Below are positions 15,890 through 27,720 of a stretch of DNA of 64,000 nucleotides, one piece after another. Positions within the stretch are counted from its first letter, which is position 1, and every line of letters begins with the position of its first letter. The DNA is from Acidimicrobiia bacterium. Its GTDB lineage: Bacteria > Actinomycetota > Acidimicrobiia > Spongiisociales > Spongiisociaceae. The position numbers and the translations under genes are program-made. The DNA is taken from NCBI GenBank assembly GCA_021296345.1, contig JAGWAN010000005.1:1-64000 (forward strand). The letters are read 5' to 3'. The notes under the pieces were generated by a model. That model searched no databases. It saw only the letters and a program-made list of their open reading frames with translations, and was not told the DNA's origin.

Positions 15890-15945
15890 GGAGGCAAGGT
15901 TAACCCGAACCCGTCGGCTGTCTTGGCGGCGCCGAGGCAGCTGGG

Positions 15946-16120
15946 CAGTGGTCAGTGGACAGAGGGCAGTGGACAGAGGGCCAGCGAACAGCAGAACACG
16001 GAGCACCGAACCAGCAGCGGGGATTCACCAAACAGCGGGGGGAGCACTTCTCAGAGGGGGCTCACGACTTCCGAAACAAACCCAGCCCCAACTGGCCACT
16101 AACCACTAACCGCTGGCCAC
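15946..16120. repeat. Family-3 intergenic element, copy 1
   Basis: This stretch between gatC and dapE is made of CAGTGGTCAGTGGACAGAGG-type short tandem units at the left and CCCAACTGGCCACTAACC at the right, forming imperfect inverted ends. The inner part TTCACCAAACAGCGGGGGGA followed by GCACTTCT has a counterpart in copy 2 at 23219-23552. It overlaps the last codons and the stop of dapE (16099-16101), so that gene ends inside the repeat. Confidence 0.6.
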
Positions 16121-17184
16121 TTGTCAGCAGTGGGAGCCTCGGTCAGGAAGCCGAGCATGGCCTCGTGCGCCGGTCGCAGGTTGGCGATCGGCACGCTCTC
16201 CGTGGCCTGGTGTGCTTGGACAACCTCACCAGGCCCGTAGTTGACGGCCGGGATCTTGTAGCGAGCCAGACGGGCCACATCGGTCCAGGCCTGCTTGGGA
16301 GTGATTCGGGCACCGGTGGCTCGGATCAGCCGGTCGAGGTGCGGGTTGCCCTCGGGGACCGGGGCCCCGGGAACGATCTCGTGGACCTCCACCACGTCGG
16401 CGGGGGCGGCGATTTCGGCAATCCGCTTGCGCGCTGCTTCGGGGGTCACGTCGGGTGGGAACCGGTAGTTGAGATGGAGATCGAAGCGCCCGGGAATCAC
16501 ATTGCGCGCAATCCCTGCGGTGGCCTGGGTTACGGAGAACACCTCGTAGAAGGAAAGGCCGGTCACCACATGCTCCTCCGGCTGCCGCTCGTGGAGCCCG
16601 GCCAGCCACGTACCCGCTTTGGTGACGGCGTTCTCACCCAGCCAGGGGCGAGCGCTGTGAGCGGTCTTGCCCTCGAAACGGACGGTGGCATTCGCTGTGC
16701 CTTGACAACCGAGCTGGAGCTCGAGGTCCGTGGGCTCGAGCACCACTGCGAACTCCGCCCCGGATAGCCATGACATCTGCTGCAGAACCGGCTCGAGGCC
16801 GTTCCCCGCGTCGGGACCCTCCTCGGCGTCATAGAACACACCGACCACATCGAAGGGGCCCTCCCGGACCGCGTCGTCCTCGAGCAGGTGGACCATGACC
16901 GCGACGCCCGACTTCATGTCCGACGTCCCGAGACCGTACAGCCGTCCTCCCTCAACCTGAGCCGGACCCTGACCCTGGGACGGAACGGTATCGATATGGC
17001 CCACCAGCAGGATTAGTGGGCGCCCGGTACGGGGGCCCACTACCACGCTCTTGCCGACACGGCGGACATGCTCCCTCGCGTAGGTCCAGCCGAACCGGCG
17101 CGAAAGCGCTTCGCAGAGTTGACCCTCCTGCCCGGTAGGCGACGGGATGTCAACCAGCCAGGCCAGGGTGTCAACCAGGGTCAT
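16099..17184 (-). CDS. dapE: Succinyl-diaminopimelate desuccinylase
   Basis: The product has 361 residues of the M20 metallopeptidase family. LILLVGHIDTVPSQG carries the first zinc His and catalytic Asp, GTSDMKSGVAVM the bridging Asp, and DAEEG the general-base Glu. The length matches the actinobacterial DapE. It removes succinate from N-succinyl-LL-diaminopimelate for lysine and peptidoglycan. Its ATG overlaps the dapC stop by 4 nt. The last six residues (WPAVSG) and the TAG stop are encoded in a family-3 repeat, so the natural C-terminus was probably altered by the insertion. Confidence 0.92.
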   Translation of the reverse strand: MTLVDTLAWLVDIPSPTGQEGQLCEALSRRFGWTYAREHVRRVGKSVVVGPRTGRPLILLVGHIDTVPSQGQGPAQVEGGRLYGLGTSDMKSGVAVMVHLLEDDAVREGPFDVVGVFYDAEEGPDAGNGLEPVLQQMSWLSGAEFAVVLEPTDLELQLGCQGTANATVRFEGKTAHSARPWLGENAVTKAGTWLAGLHERQPEEHVVTGLSFYEVFSVTQATAGIARNVIPGRFDLHLNYRFPPDVTPEAARKRIAEIAAPADVVEVHEIVPGAPVPEGNPHLDRLIRATGARITPKQAWTDVARLARYKIPAVNYGPGEVVQAHQATESVPIANLRPAHEAMLGFLTEAPTADKWPAVSG

Positions 17185-18320
17185 GGGTTACCCAGACAGG
17201 TTCTGACCACGTCGATCGCGTGCTCGCATTCGTCCAGGGTTGGCACCAGCGCCAAGCGGATATGCCCTTCGCCGCCGGGACCGAACACGCGACCGGGAGA
17301 GACCACCACACCGTGTTCCAGAAGCCGCTCCGTGATGGCCACATCATCCTTTACCTTCAACCAAATATACAATCCCGCCTCGGAGCCGATCGTCTCGTAG
17401 CTGAGCGCCGCGAACCCTTGCGAGATGATCGCCCGCTTGCGCCGGAAGAGGGTACGGCGTTGCTCGACGTGGGCATCGTCGTTCCAGGCGGCGACGGCGG
17501 CGGCCTGGGTGAACTCGGGAGGGGCCGTGCCCGTGCCGGTGCGGAGGGATTTGAGGACGGCAATCGCCCGTTCGTCCCCCACAATTGCTCCACTCCGGTA
17601 GCCGGTCATGCCGCTCCGCTTGGAGAGGCTCAGATAGACGAGCACCCCCTCAGTGCCGCCCACCTCGAGAAGAGAAGCAGGCGGATCGTGATCGTAGAGA
17701 TCCACGTAGCACTCATCGGAACACAACAGCACCTCGTGGCGTTGCGCCCGTTCCCTGAACCGGGCCAACTCGTCGAGCGAACTGACCACGCCGGCGGGAT
17801 TGTGGGGGCTGTTGAGCCATACCATGCGCGCCTTTTCCCAGGATCGGTCCGGGATATCCGAGGCGCGAAACAGGAAGTCGTCCGCCAGGCGGATAGGGAG
17901 CGGTACCGCCCCGGCCAGGCGAGCCCCCCTCTCGTAGATGGGATAGCCGGGAGTGGGCCATACCACCCCATCGCCCGCGTCGCGATCCACGAACGCCAGC
18001 GCCGTGGAGAAGATAGATTCCTTGGAGCCGGTCGTGGGCATCACCTGGGTATCAGGATCGACCTCCACGCCGAAGCGGCGGCCCACATAGCCGCCGATGG
18101 CCCGGCGCAGGACGGGCAAACCCATGACCGTGGGGTACTGCGACACCCTCGGAACCGCACTCTTGAGCGCCTCCGGGATGAAGGCAGGGGTCGGTTCGCG
18201 CGGATCGCCGATCGAGAAATCGACCAGCGGCCTACCGGCCTCGCGGAGGTGGCGGGCCCGGTCCTGTATGGCCGTAATGGCGTGGGAGCCGATCTGGTCC
18301 AGCACCGGATTCACGCGCAC
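17181..18320 (-). CDS. dapC: Succinyldiaminopimelate aminotransferase
   Basis: The product has 379 residues from the GTG at 18320 (VRVNPVLDQIGSHAI). This is a PLP fold type I aminotransferase: SKESIFSTALAF, SPHNPAGVVSS, DECYVDLYDHD, and the PLP lysine in LSLSKRSGMTGYR, a pattern specific to actinobacterial DapC. I preferred this start to the upstream ATGs because TACCCT stands exactly 7 nt before it (leaderless type) and homology begins here. It pairs with DapE by a 4-nt overlap, forming a two-gene lysine/DAP operon. Confidence 0.9.
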   Translation of the reverse strand: MRVNPVLDQIGSHAITAIQDRARHLREAGRPLVDFSIGDPREPTPAFIPEALKSAVPRVSQYPTVMGLPVLRRAIGGYVGRRFGVEVDPDTQVMPTTGSKESIFSTALAFVDRDAGDGVVWPTPGYPIYERGARLAGAVPLPIRLADDFLFRASDIPDRSWEKARMVWLNSPHNPAGVVSSLDELARFRERAQRHEVLLCSDECYVDLYDHDPPASLLEVGGTEGVLVYLSLSKRSGMTGYRSGAIVGDERAIAVLKSLRTGTGTAPPEFTQAAAVAAWNDDAHVEQRRTLFRRKRAIISQGFAALSYETIGSEAGLYIWLKVKDDVAITERLLEHGVVVSPGRVFGPGGEGHIRLALVPTLDECEHAIDVVRTCLGNP

Positions 18321-18327
18321 GGGGATC

Positions 18328-18333
18328 AGGGTA
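18328..18333 (-). promoter_or_regulatory. Putative -10 box of dapC
   Basis: TACCCT (minus strand) lies 7 nt before the GTG at 18320, which supports the shorter start and a leaderless mRNA. Confidence 0.45.
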
Positions 18334-18463
18334 GCGGGGGTTTGTCCGGTGAATGGAATGGGAGCTTTCGCGCTCCGACCCATGGAGAATTGGGGCAACT
18401 GGCCCGGACGGCGAGTTCTGCAGGTGAACCACCCCATAGAATCCCTGCCGTGGAGACCTGGAC

Positions 18464-20985
<2,522 letters not shown>

Positions 20986-20992
20986 GCGCCGG

Positions 20993-22045
20993 TCAGGCGG
21001 TGGTCCTGATGATTCCCCCGCCAACCACTTCCTCGTCCAGGTAAAGGGCCAGGGTCTGCCCTCTTGCCAACGCCTCCTGGGGTTCGGCGAAATGCACGAT
21101 CGCCAATTCGTCCTCCTGCGAGACCTCCACCGGTACGGCCCGGCCATGGGCTCGGTACTGCGCCAGTAGGTCGCCCGCGACCGGCCGGTCCACCCAGCTC
21201 ATATTCTCCACCGTTGCCTCGTCTACCTCTAGGCCCGACCGGTCACCCACGGTCACGATGCCCGCGTCGGGATCGATGTCGGTCACGTACAGGGGCTCGC
21301 CCACGGCCACCCCGAGACCGCGGCGCTGGCCGATCGTGAAGTTGGTGATGCCGTGATGTACACCGAGCAGCCGGCCGTCCTGGTGGATGATCGGGCCCTG
21401 GGTCGGCACCACGCCCTGGACGGCGAGAAATTGACGGTAGTTCCCCTGTCCGACGAAGCATATGTCCTGGCTGTCGGGCTTGTGCGCGGTGCGAATCCCG
21501 AGGCGGGCGGCCATCCGCCGGGTCTGGTCCTTGGTCAGGTCGCCCACCGGGAAAGACAGCCGGGCCAGCTGGTCCTGACCCAACATCGAGAGCACGTACG
21601 ACTGGTCCTTATCGGGATCGACTCCCCGCCACAGGCGGTTGCGCCCGTCCTCGGAAGTGACGCGGGCGTAGTGCCCGGTTACCACTACGTCGTAGTCGAG
21701 GGCGTCGGCATGAGCTAGGAGGCGCGAGAACTTGATTGTCCGATTGCACTCCACACACGGATTGGGAGTGCGGCCCGTGCGGTAATCGTCGATGAAGCCG
21801 CCGACCACCCCGGACATGAACTCCTCGGTGTAGTCCCAGACGTAGTACGGGATGTCGAGCCGGGCGGCCACTCGCCTGGCGTCCTCGGCATCGGAAACGG
21901 TGCAGCATCCGGCGGTGGGCGCCTCGCCGTCCGGGCCCTGCCAGAGCTTCATGGTCACCCCCATGACCTCCCAGCCCTGTTCCTTCATCAAGGCGGCGGC
22001 AACCGAGGAATCGACCCCGCCCGACATCGCCACCAGCGCTCTCAT
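20993..22045 (-). CDS. mnmA: tRNA-specific 2-thiouridylase
   Basis: The product has 350 residues. It has the PP-loop SGGVDSSVAAALM at the N-terminus, a catalytic Cys in RTGRTPNPCVECN and a second Cys in DSQDICFVGQGNYRQFL. It thiolates U34 of tRNA-Lys, -Glu and -Gln using persulfide sulfur. Its ATG overlaps the stop of the nifS-like gene by 4 nt, so the sulfur donor and acceptor are made together; the only tRNA in this window, Glu(UUC), is a natural substrate. Confidence 0.97.
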   Translation of the reverse strand: MRALVAMSGGVDSSVAAALMKEQGWEVMGVTMKLWQGPDGEAPTAGCCTVSDAEDARRVAARLDIPYYVWDYTEEFMSGVVGGFIDDYRTGRTPNPCVECNRTIKFSRLLAHADALDYDVVVTGHYARVTSEDGRNRLWRGVDPDKDQSYVLSMLGQDQLARLSFPVGDLTKDQTRRMAARLGIRTAHKPDSQDICFVGQGNYRQFLAVQGVVPTQGPIIHQDGRLLGVHHGITNFTIGQRRGLGVAVGEPLYVTDIDPDAGIVTVGDRSGLEVDEATVENMSWVDRPVAGDLLAQYRAHGRAVPVEVSQEDELAIVHFAEPQEALARGQTLALYLDEEVVGGGIIRTTA

Positions 22046-23175
22046 CGCAGGGCGCCTGCCTCGCCGGCGACCAATCTGGCTGCGCGTGTGCCTTCACCCT
22101 CCGCGGTCGACCACCCGAACGAGAACCGGAGGCACTCCCTGGCCAGAGCGGGGGTCATGCCCATGGCCTCGAGAACGTGGGAGACGGTGGCCGCACCCGA
22201 TTGGCATGCGGAGGCTGCGGACGCGGCGAGCCCGGCCCGGTCGAGCCGGACCAGCAGCATTTCGTTGCGAACGCCAGGAATGCGAAGGTGACTGGTCTGG
22301 ACCATCCGCGGCGCCCCGGCGCCGGTGACAACCAGATCGGGGATCAGCTTGGCCAACGTGGCTTCGAAGGCGTCGCGTTCGCCCATGACCCGGGCTCGGA
22401 AGGCAGCCCGCTCCTCCTCGAGAGCGGCCATTGCCGCCGCCATTCCGACGACGGCCATCACGTTGTGGGTGCCGGAGCGCCGACCCAGTTCCTGCCCGCC
22501 ACCGTGGACCAAGGGAGCAAGCGGAGTCCTCGACCGGACGTAGAGAAGGCCCACGCCCTTGGGACCGCCGAACTTGTGTGCTGCCAAAGACAGCAGGTCG
22601 ACACCCAGGGCGTCGACATCCGCCCGTTCCGACACGTATCCCTGGACGGCATCGGTATGGACGATGGCCGCGGGGTGGGCAGCCTTTACCGTTGCCGCCA
22701 CCGCCTCGACGGGCATCCGAACGCCGGTTTCATTGTTGCCCATCATGATCGAGACCACCGCGGTGTCCGCGGTCACGTGGGAGGCTGTCTCGGCCGGGTC
22801 GACGAGGCCGTCCGCGGTCACCTTCGCGAACGTGACCGTGGATCCGAGAGACCTGCAGTGCTCGGCGCTCCCGAGGACTGCGTCGTGCTCCGTGGGCGAC
22901 GTGATGATGGCGCCGCGGCGCCCGCCCGAGAAGGCCCGGCCTTTGATGGCCAGGTTGTCGGCCTCCGATCCACCCCCCGTGAACACGATCTCCTTCGGGT
23001 CGGCGTTGATAAGCGAGGCGACGAGGTCACGGGAATCCTCGAGGGCGTTCTTGGCTTTACGAGAAATGGCGTGACTTCCCGACGGATTGCCGTAGACGTC
23101 GTGACGGAAGGGTTCCATGGCGGCCCACACCTCAGGTCGCAGGGGCGAGGAGGCTGCATGATCGAGGTAGAGCAT
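22042..23175 (-). CDS. Cysteine desulfurase, NifS/IscS type
   Basis: The product has 377 residues from the ATG at 23175 (MLYLDHAASSPLRPEVW). PLP lysine is in SLAAHKFGGPKGVG, and the persulfide Cys is in AASACQSGAATVSHVLEAMG. It draws sulfur from cysteine for MnmA and Fe-S clusters. I preferred this start to one 33 nt upstream because the protein family begins with YLDHAA and because CACAAT stands 7 nt upstream. The family-3 repeat fills the upstream region to mrp. Confidence 0.92.
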   Translation of the reverse strand: MLYLDHAASSPLRPEVWAAMEPFRHDVYGNPSGSHAISRKAKNALEDSRDLVASLINADPKEIVFTGGGSEADNLAIKGRAFSGGRRGAIITSPTEHDAVLGSAEHCRSLGSTVTFAKVTADGLVDPAETASHVTADTAVVSIMMGNNETGVRMPVEAVAATVKAAHPAAIVHTDAVQGYVSERADVDALGVDLLSLAAHKFGGPKGVGLLYVRSRTPLAPLVHGGGQELGRRSGTHNVMAVVGMAAAMAALEEERAAFRARVMGERDAFEATLAKLIPDLVVTGAGAPRMVQTSHLRIPGVRNEMLLVRLDRAGLAASAASACQSGAATVSHVLEAMGMTPALARECLRFSFGWSTAEGEGTRAARLVAGEAGALR

Positions 23176-23182
23176 GGAGGGA

Positions 23183-23188
23183 ATTGTG
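23183..23188 (-). promoter_or_regulatory. Putative -10 box of the nifS-mnmA operon
   Basis: CACAAT (minus strand), with TGG just before it, lies 7 nt before the ATG at 23175. It is a weaker match than the TANNNT boxes seen elsewhere. Confidence 0.3.
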
Positions 23189-23218
23189 CCACGAGTGGGG
23201 CCGAACACGGCACTTCTT

Positions 23219-23552
23219 CCAGTGGTCAGTGTTCTGTGGCCAGTGGCCAGTGGGGCTGGGGAGTGTCTCGGGTTAGTGCGTTCTCTCTGTGAATCGTCCC
23301 GTGTTTCTTGGAGACTTGCAATGGCCCCCCGGTTGGTGGAGTCATGGGAAGATCAACAAGGTATTCACCGGAGGTGCGGGAGCCAGGGGGAGCACCGTTC
23401 TGAGTGGGCGGTAGTTCTGTTCGATCGCTTCCTAGTTTCGGGCGTTCGTCCAAGTCGTTGCATGGAGGTTGCATGTGGGTCAGCCGGAGGGGGCTCGCCA
23501 AACCCCGGAACAGTCCCCGCCCCAACTGGCCACAGGCGACTGGCCACTGCCT
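23219..23552. repeat. Family-3 intergenic element, copy 2
   Basis: About 334 bp fill the space between nifS and mrp. The left end CAGTGGCCAGTGGGGCTGGG and the right end CCCCAACTGGCCAC are inverted repeats. The inside contains GATCAACAAGGTATTCACC, GGGGGAGCACCGTTCTGAG and GGGGGCTCGCCAAACCCCGG, which parallel copy 1 at 15946. No supported ORF is present. The right end touches the stop codon of mrp. Confidence 0.6.
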
Positions 23553-24684
23553 AGAGCGCTGCCAACAGCTTGGCGATCCGACCCGTACAGGTCTCGGCTT
23601 CGGCCGGGGGGACCAGCTCGATCAGCCTTCCGGCCACTCCCATGAAAACCCGGGCAGCAGGTCCATCGGGCCGGACCACCACCACCGGCTCGCCCCGGTC
23701 GGCGCCGGAGCCCAGGGCCGGATCCAGGGGGATCTCTCCGATGAGCGGGACGTTCAGTGAGTCCGCCAGCGCCTCTCCCCCTCCTCTACCGAATAACTCG
23801 AACCGTTGTCCGTCCGGAGTTTCGAAGTAGGACATGTTCTCGATCACCGCCACCACCGGCATTGCGGAGCGGCGAGCCATGTCGGCCACCCTGATCGCCA
23901 CCTTCTGGGCAGCCCGGGACGGGGTGGTCACCACGATCATTTCCGACTGGGGAAGTAGGCGGGACAGCGCCATCTGGACGTCGCCCGTGCCAGGAGGCAG
24001 ATCGATGACCAGGTAGTCGAGCTTGCCCCAAGCGACCTGTTGCAGGAACTGCTCCAGCGCCTTGGAGAGCATCAGGCCCCGCCACATGAGGGCAGTCTCC
24101 TCCGATTCGATGATCAGGCCCGTGGACACCACCTCGATGCCGTGTGCCTCAACCGGTTGCATGAGCCTCGTAGCCGGGTCGGCCTCGATCCGGGCGTCGG
24201 TCCCCAGCATCCTGGGGATCGAGAACCCCCAGATGTCAGCATCTAGCAACCCAACCCGGTACCCCAACCGGCCGAGCGACAGGGCCAGGTTGACGGAAAC
24301 CGAACTCTTGCCGACTCCGCCCTTGCCGCTCCCGACCGCGATCGTCCTGGTGGTGGGCGGAACGCGGGTAGGCGCGGCGTTCTCGCGGGCGCGGCGGCGA
24401 GCCACTTCCATCAGCTCCGAACGCTGCTTCCTGGTCATGGCCCGGGTCTTGACCACCGCCCTTTGCACTCCGGGGATAGCCTCGATCCTGCGGACGGTGT
24501 CGTTCTCTATCTGACCCCGCATCGGACACTCTGCGATGGTCAGGGCCAGGCCGATTGTCACTACGCCTTCATCGAGTACGACCTCGCGCACCATCCCCAG
24601 GTCGACCACATCCGAACCTAGTTCAGGATCCATTACCCCTCGAAGGGCCTCCATGATCCGGTCTTTGGTGAGGGTCTGTGGCAT
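23551..24684 (-). CDS. mrp: Mrp/NBP35-type P-loop ATPase, Fe-S carrier
   Basis: The product has 377 residues. An N-terminal MIP18/DUF59 domain (residues 1-90, DRIMEALRGVMDPELGSDVVDLG) precedes a MinD-like ATPase with the deviant Walker A SGKGGVGKSSVSVN. The CxxC cluster site of enteric Mrp is replaced by ENMSYFETPDGQRF, as in other actinobacterial Mrp proteins. It probably loads or transfers Fe-S clusters. GGAG lies 6 nt before the ATG. Its stop is at the edge of the family-3 repeat. Confidence 0.9.
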   Translation of the reverse strand: MPQTLTKDRIMEALRGVMDPELGSDVVDLGMVREVVLDEGVVTIGLALTIAECPMRGQIENDTVRRIEAIPGVQRAVVKTRAMTRKQRSELMEVARRRARENAAPTRVPPTTRTIAVGSGKGGVGKSSVSVNLALSLGRLGYRVGLLDADIWGFSIPRMLGTDARIEADPATRLMQPVEAHGIEVVSTGLIIESEETALMWRGLMLSKALEQFLQQVAWGKLDYLVIDLPPGTGDVQMALSRLLPQSEMIVVTTPSRAAQKVAIRVADMARRSAMPVVAVIENMSYFETPDGQRFELFGRGGGEALADSLNVPLIGEIPLDPALGSGADRGEPVVVVRPDGPAARVFMGVAGRLIELVPPAEAETCTGRIAKLLAAL

Positions 24685-24857
24685 GGTCGTCTCCGCGCCT
24701 CCGTCGGATCAGCCCACCTTATCGGCTATGACGTCCTTCTCGACACGCCTGCTCCTCCGGCTCACTCCGACGGGCCGGGATCGCTAGGGAAACAACCGCG
24801 CCGCACGGATTCGCCCGCCGCTTCCGCGCGATCTCACGGTTGGATGCCGGCCGCTTG

Positions 24858-24863
24858 TATACT
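24858..24863 (+). promoter_or_regulatory. Putative -10 box of the A-type Fe-S carrier gene
   Basis: TATACT at 24858 is a near-consensus -10, lying about 58 nt before the ATG at 24921. No convincing -35 is seen at the right spacing. Confidence 0.4.
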
Positions 24864-24920
24864 GCCCTACGTCGGGCCGATTCCTCGGGATGGCCCGGAT
24901 GGTCGATCGGGAGTACGCGG

Positions 24921-25283
24921 ATGGAACAGCTCGTCAACATCACCACGAGCCGGCCGATGAGGGCGGTCACGCTGACCGATGGAGCGGTTGCCAAAGTACG
25001 AGAGTTGCTGGTCTCCGAGGGGGATCCAACCCTGGCCCTGCGCATGGCCGTTCGCCCCGGAGGGTGTTCCGGGTTCTCGTATGAGATGTTCTTCGACTCC
25101 GACAGGTCCAACGCCGACGTCGTCGAGGAGTTCGAGGGTGTCAACGTGCTGGTCGATCGCCAGAGCGTGGACCTGCTGCGCGGATCGACCCTCGACTACC
25201 AGGACGGCCTCATGGGGGCGGGTTTCGCCATCAACAACCCGAACGTCTCCAGGTCGTGCGGTTGCGGCAATAGCTTCAGCTAG
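24921..25283 (+). CDS. erpA: A-type iron-sulfur carrier (ErpA/IscA/HesB family)
   Basis: The product has 120 residues from the ATG at 24921. The three conserved cysteines appear in PGGCSGFSYEM and in SRSCGCGNSFS at the C-terminus. LTDGAVAKVRELL is the usual N-terminal block. It receives clusters and delivers them to target proteins. The longer in-frame start at 24840 adds residues unlike the family and overlaps the TATACT promoter. GGGAG is 8 nt upstream of the chosen start. It is divergent from mrp. Confidence 0.9.
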   Translation: MEQLVNITTSRPMRAVTLTDGAVAKVRELLVSEGDPTLALRMAVRPGGCSGFSYEMFFDSDRSNADVVEEFEGVNVLVDRQSVDLLRGSTLDYQDGLMGAGFAINNPNVSRSCGCGNSFS

Positions 25284-25374
25284 GTTCGCACCATGTCTCG
25301 GGCGATCCTGCCCGAGCACCGAACACGTCGAAGGGCGCAGTAGCCTCTGATCCTCAGGCTACGGAGGCATCACG

Positions 25375-25761
25375 ATGGTAAAGAGAGTCCTGCCCGTTCC
25401 CAGCGCTCCCGGCGCTCTGGGCCCGTATTCGGTGGCGGTGCAGGCCGCCGATCTGGTGTTCCTTTCGGGCCAGGTGGCGCTCAAACCGGGTGGCGGGCGA
25501 GAGAGTGGCGACACCGCCGCGCAGACCCGCCAGGTCATGAACAACATCGGCGCCATGCTCGGCGACATCGGCCTCGGCTACGCCGACATCGTAAAGACCA
25601 CCATCTTCATGGTTGACCTCGCGGACTACACCGATATCAACCAGGTGTACGCGGAGTATTTCGAGGGCGATCCGCCAGCCCGGTCAGCGGTAGAAGTGTC
25701 CGCACTCCCTGGTGGATTCCGGGTCGAAATAGAGATCATGGCCGTCCGACGCGACGGCTGA
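25375..25761 (+). CDS. ridA: RidA family enamine/imine deaminase
   Basis: The product has 128 residues. GPYSVAVQAADLVFLSGQVA and the C-terminal PARSAVEVSALPGGFRVEIE, with the substrate-binding Arg and the Glu, indicate an active RidA subfamily member. It hydrolyses reactive 2-aminoacrylate-type intermediates made by PLP enzymes. GGAGG lies 7 nt before the ATG. The stop TGA overlaps the ATG of the following methyltransferase (TGATG), so the two are translated together. Confidence 0.92.
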   Translation: MVKRVLPVPSAPGALGPYSVAVQAADLVFLSGQVALKPGGGRESGDTAAQTRQVMNNIGAMLGDIGLGYADIVKTTIFMVDLADYTDINQVYAEYFEGDPPARSAVEVSALPGGFRVEIEIMAVRRDG

Positions 25762-26453
25762 TGACCGGAACCACGTCCCCCGCCGAACATGCCGAAGCGA
25801 GTGGTCATGTGGCACCCGCCTCCTATCACGAGAGCGGCACCGTGGAGGCGTGGAACGAGCGCTACACGACCAGAGGCATGGTATGGGGAACCGACCCCAA
25901 CCGGTTCCTGGCCGATTACGCGACCGGGCTCAGCCCTCGCCGAGTCCTTGACCTCGGGTGTGGGCAGGGACGCAACGCGGTATGGCTGGCCACCCAAGGC
26001 CATCGGGTTACCGGGATCGACCTATCCCCGGTGGCCATCGAACAGGCCCGCCGGATGGCAGCCGACCGCACGGTGGAGGCGCTCTTCGAGGTGGCGAACG
26101 TGGTGGAGGACTGGACGCCGACGCCGGGTAGCTTCGACCTGGTGATCCTCTCCTACCTGCAACTCCCGCCACATGACCGCCGGGTGGCTCATGCCAAAGC
26201 CACGGAAGCCGTCGCTCCCGGGGGGACGGTCTGGCTTATCGCCCACCATTCCGACAACATCGCCGACGGGGTTGGAGGTCCTCCGTATCCGGAGGTGCTG
26301 TTTGACGAGAGGGCGCTCGCCGACGATTTCAGCGACCTGGATCTCCTTAGAAACGAGAAGGTCTACCGCGATGTGGAGGGCGAGGACGGCCTGGTGCGGT
26401 TGGCTCACGACATACTGCTGGTGGCCACCAAGCCCTTGGAACCGGAGGGATGA
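25761..26453 (+). CDS. Class I SAM-dependent methyltransferase (TehB-like)
   Basis: The product has 230 residues. Motif I is VLDLGCGQGRNAVWLA, motif II has GIDLSPVAIEQAR, and the phrase WNERYTTRGMVWGTDPNRFL at the N-terminus matches the tellurite-resistance/thiopurine methyltransferase-like group. Small molecules rather than nucleic acids are the likely target, but the substrate is unknown. It is coupled to ridA by a 1-nt overlap. Confidence 0.85.
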   Translation: MTGTTSPAEHAEASGHVAPASYHESGTVEAWNERYTTRGMVWGTDPNRFLADYATGLSPRRVLDLGCGQGRNAVWLATQGHRVTGIDLSPVAIEQARRMAADRTVEALFEVANVVEDWTPTPGSFDLVILSYLQLPPHDRRVAHAKATEAVAPGGTVWLIAHHSDNIADGVGGPPYPEVLFDERALADDFSDLDLLRNEKVYRDVEGEDGLVRLAHDILLVATKPLEPEG

Positions 26454-26677
26454 GCAGGGTCGGAGCTGATCCCGCACGATCCAACATCGGGGAGCCCGCA
26501 GCCTGATCAGAACCGACCAGAGCCGCGCATGCGTTTCCGAATCGTGCTCGGGCAGACTAGCCTTGCCACGCCACGCCCCGAGATGCCCGGGTGCGATGAT
26601 CGCACAGGGGTAGAGGCGGCCGCCAAGCGGTCTACTCACCGCGGCATGGGGGATTCCGCTGATGAGAGGATGCTTGT

Positions 26678-27706
26678 ATGGCATACAGGGCTATGTACAT
26701 CTGGTCGGACGGGACCGAGCCGACCCAGCTCCTGCGGTCGAAGACCAACGTGCTCAAGGACGGCGAAGAGCCGGGCATCTGGGGCTTCGACGGATCGAGC
26801 ACCAACCAGGCTCCCGGAGGTGACTCGGATGTGGTGCTCCGGCCGGTCAAAACCGTGCCCGACCCGATCAGGGGAGGCGACGACATACTCGTGCTGTCCG
26901 AGTGCCTGACGCCCGACTTCGAACCCCACCCCACCAACACCCGGGCGGCCTGCGTGGAAGCAGAGGCCAAGTATGCCGACCTCAACCCGATCTTCGGATT
27001 GGAGCAGGAGTACACGTTCATCACGATGATGGACCCCACGGCCAGCCAGTACTACGGACCCCCGCCAGGATTCCCGCTCGGTGGATATCCGGCCCCCCAG
27101 GGCCCGTACTACTGCTCGGTGGGCGCCAATCGCGCCTTCGGGAGGGTCGTCGTGGACAAGCACAGCCAGGCCTGCATCGACGCCGGCCTGTCGATCGAGG
27201 GCACCAACGCCGAGGTTATGCCCGGGCAGTGGGAATACCAGATCGGACCGCTACCGCCGGTGGAGGTGTCCGACCAGATCCTGATCGCCCGCTGGCTGAT
27301 CGAGCGGATCGGCGAGGACTACGGCCTCCAGGTGAGCTTGGATCCGAAGCCGGTACAGGGTGACTGGAACGGCGCCGGATGCCATACCAACGTCTCGACC
27401 CGCCAAATGATGGAGAGCTACGACGCGGTGATCGCCGCCTGCGAGGCTCTGGCCGCCAACGCGGACCACCACATCAAGAACTATGGCGCCGGCATCGAGA
27501 TGCGGTTGACCGGCGCTCACGAGACCCAGCGCTACGACCAGTTCAGCTACGCGGTGTCCGACCGGGGCGCATCGGTGAGGATCCCCTGGACCACCCACAA
27601 GAACGGCAAGGGCTACATCGAGGATCGCCGTCCCAACTCGAACTGCGATCCCTACCTGGTCACCCGCCTGATCATGGAGACCATCTGCGGAGCGGCCTCC
27701 TCCTGA
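26678..27706 (+). CDS. glnII: Glutamine synthetase, class II (eukaryote-like)
   Basis: The product has 342 residues, the length of GSII rather than the 470-residue GSI. Signatures are GIWGFDGSSTNQAPGGDSDV, FGLEQEYTF, PGQWEYQIGP, the ATP/glutamate site WNGAGCHTNVST and SVRIPW. It makes glutamine from glutamate and ammonia. GSII is found in actinobacteria and rhizobia in addition to GSI. The tyrosine used for adenylylation in GSI is not present in this class. GAGAGG lies about 8 nt before the ATG, in a 224-nt intergenic region, and a strong terminator follows. Confidence 0.95.
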   Translation: MAYRAMYIWSDGTEPTQLLRSKTNVLKDGEEPGIWGFDGSSTNQAPGGDSDVVLRPVKTVPDPIRGGDDILVLSECLTPDFEPHPTNTRAACVEAEAKYADLNPIFGLEQEYTFITMMDPTASQYYGPPPGFPLGGYPAPQGPYYCSVGANRAFGRVVVDKHSQACIDAGLSIEGTNAEVMPGQWEYQIGPLPPVEVSDQILIARWLIERIGEDYGLQVSLDPKPVQGDWNGAGCHTNVSTRQMMESYDAVIAACEALAANADHHIKNYGAGIEMRLTGAHETQRYDQFSYAVSDRGASVRIPWTTHKNGKGYIEDRRPNSNCDPYLVTRLIMETICGAASS

Positions 27707-27720
27707 ACCAACCGACCCTT

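Noticed and set aside
22177-23292. Long plus-strand open frames opposite nifS, alaS, relA and other minus genes
   Set aside because: They are high-GC shadow frames of well-recognised genes on the opposite strand, without start signals or protein patterns.
23551-24684. Loss of the CxxC motif in Mrp as a special feature
   Set aside because: Actinobacterial Mrp proteins usually lack it, so it is not unusual here.
25337-25361. Hairpin TAGCCT...AGGCTA before ridA, considered as a riboswitch or attenuator
   Set aside because: The stem is 6 bp with a 9-nt loop, and there is no T tract or larger conserved fold.
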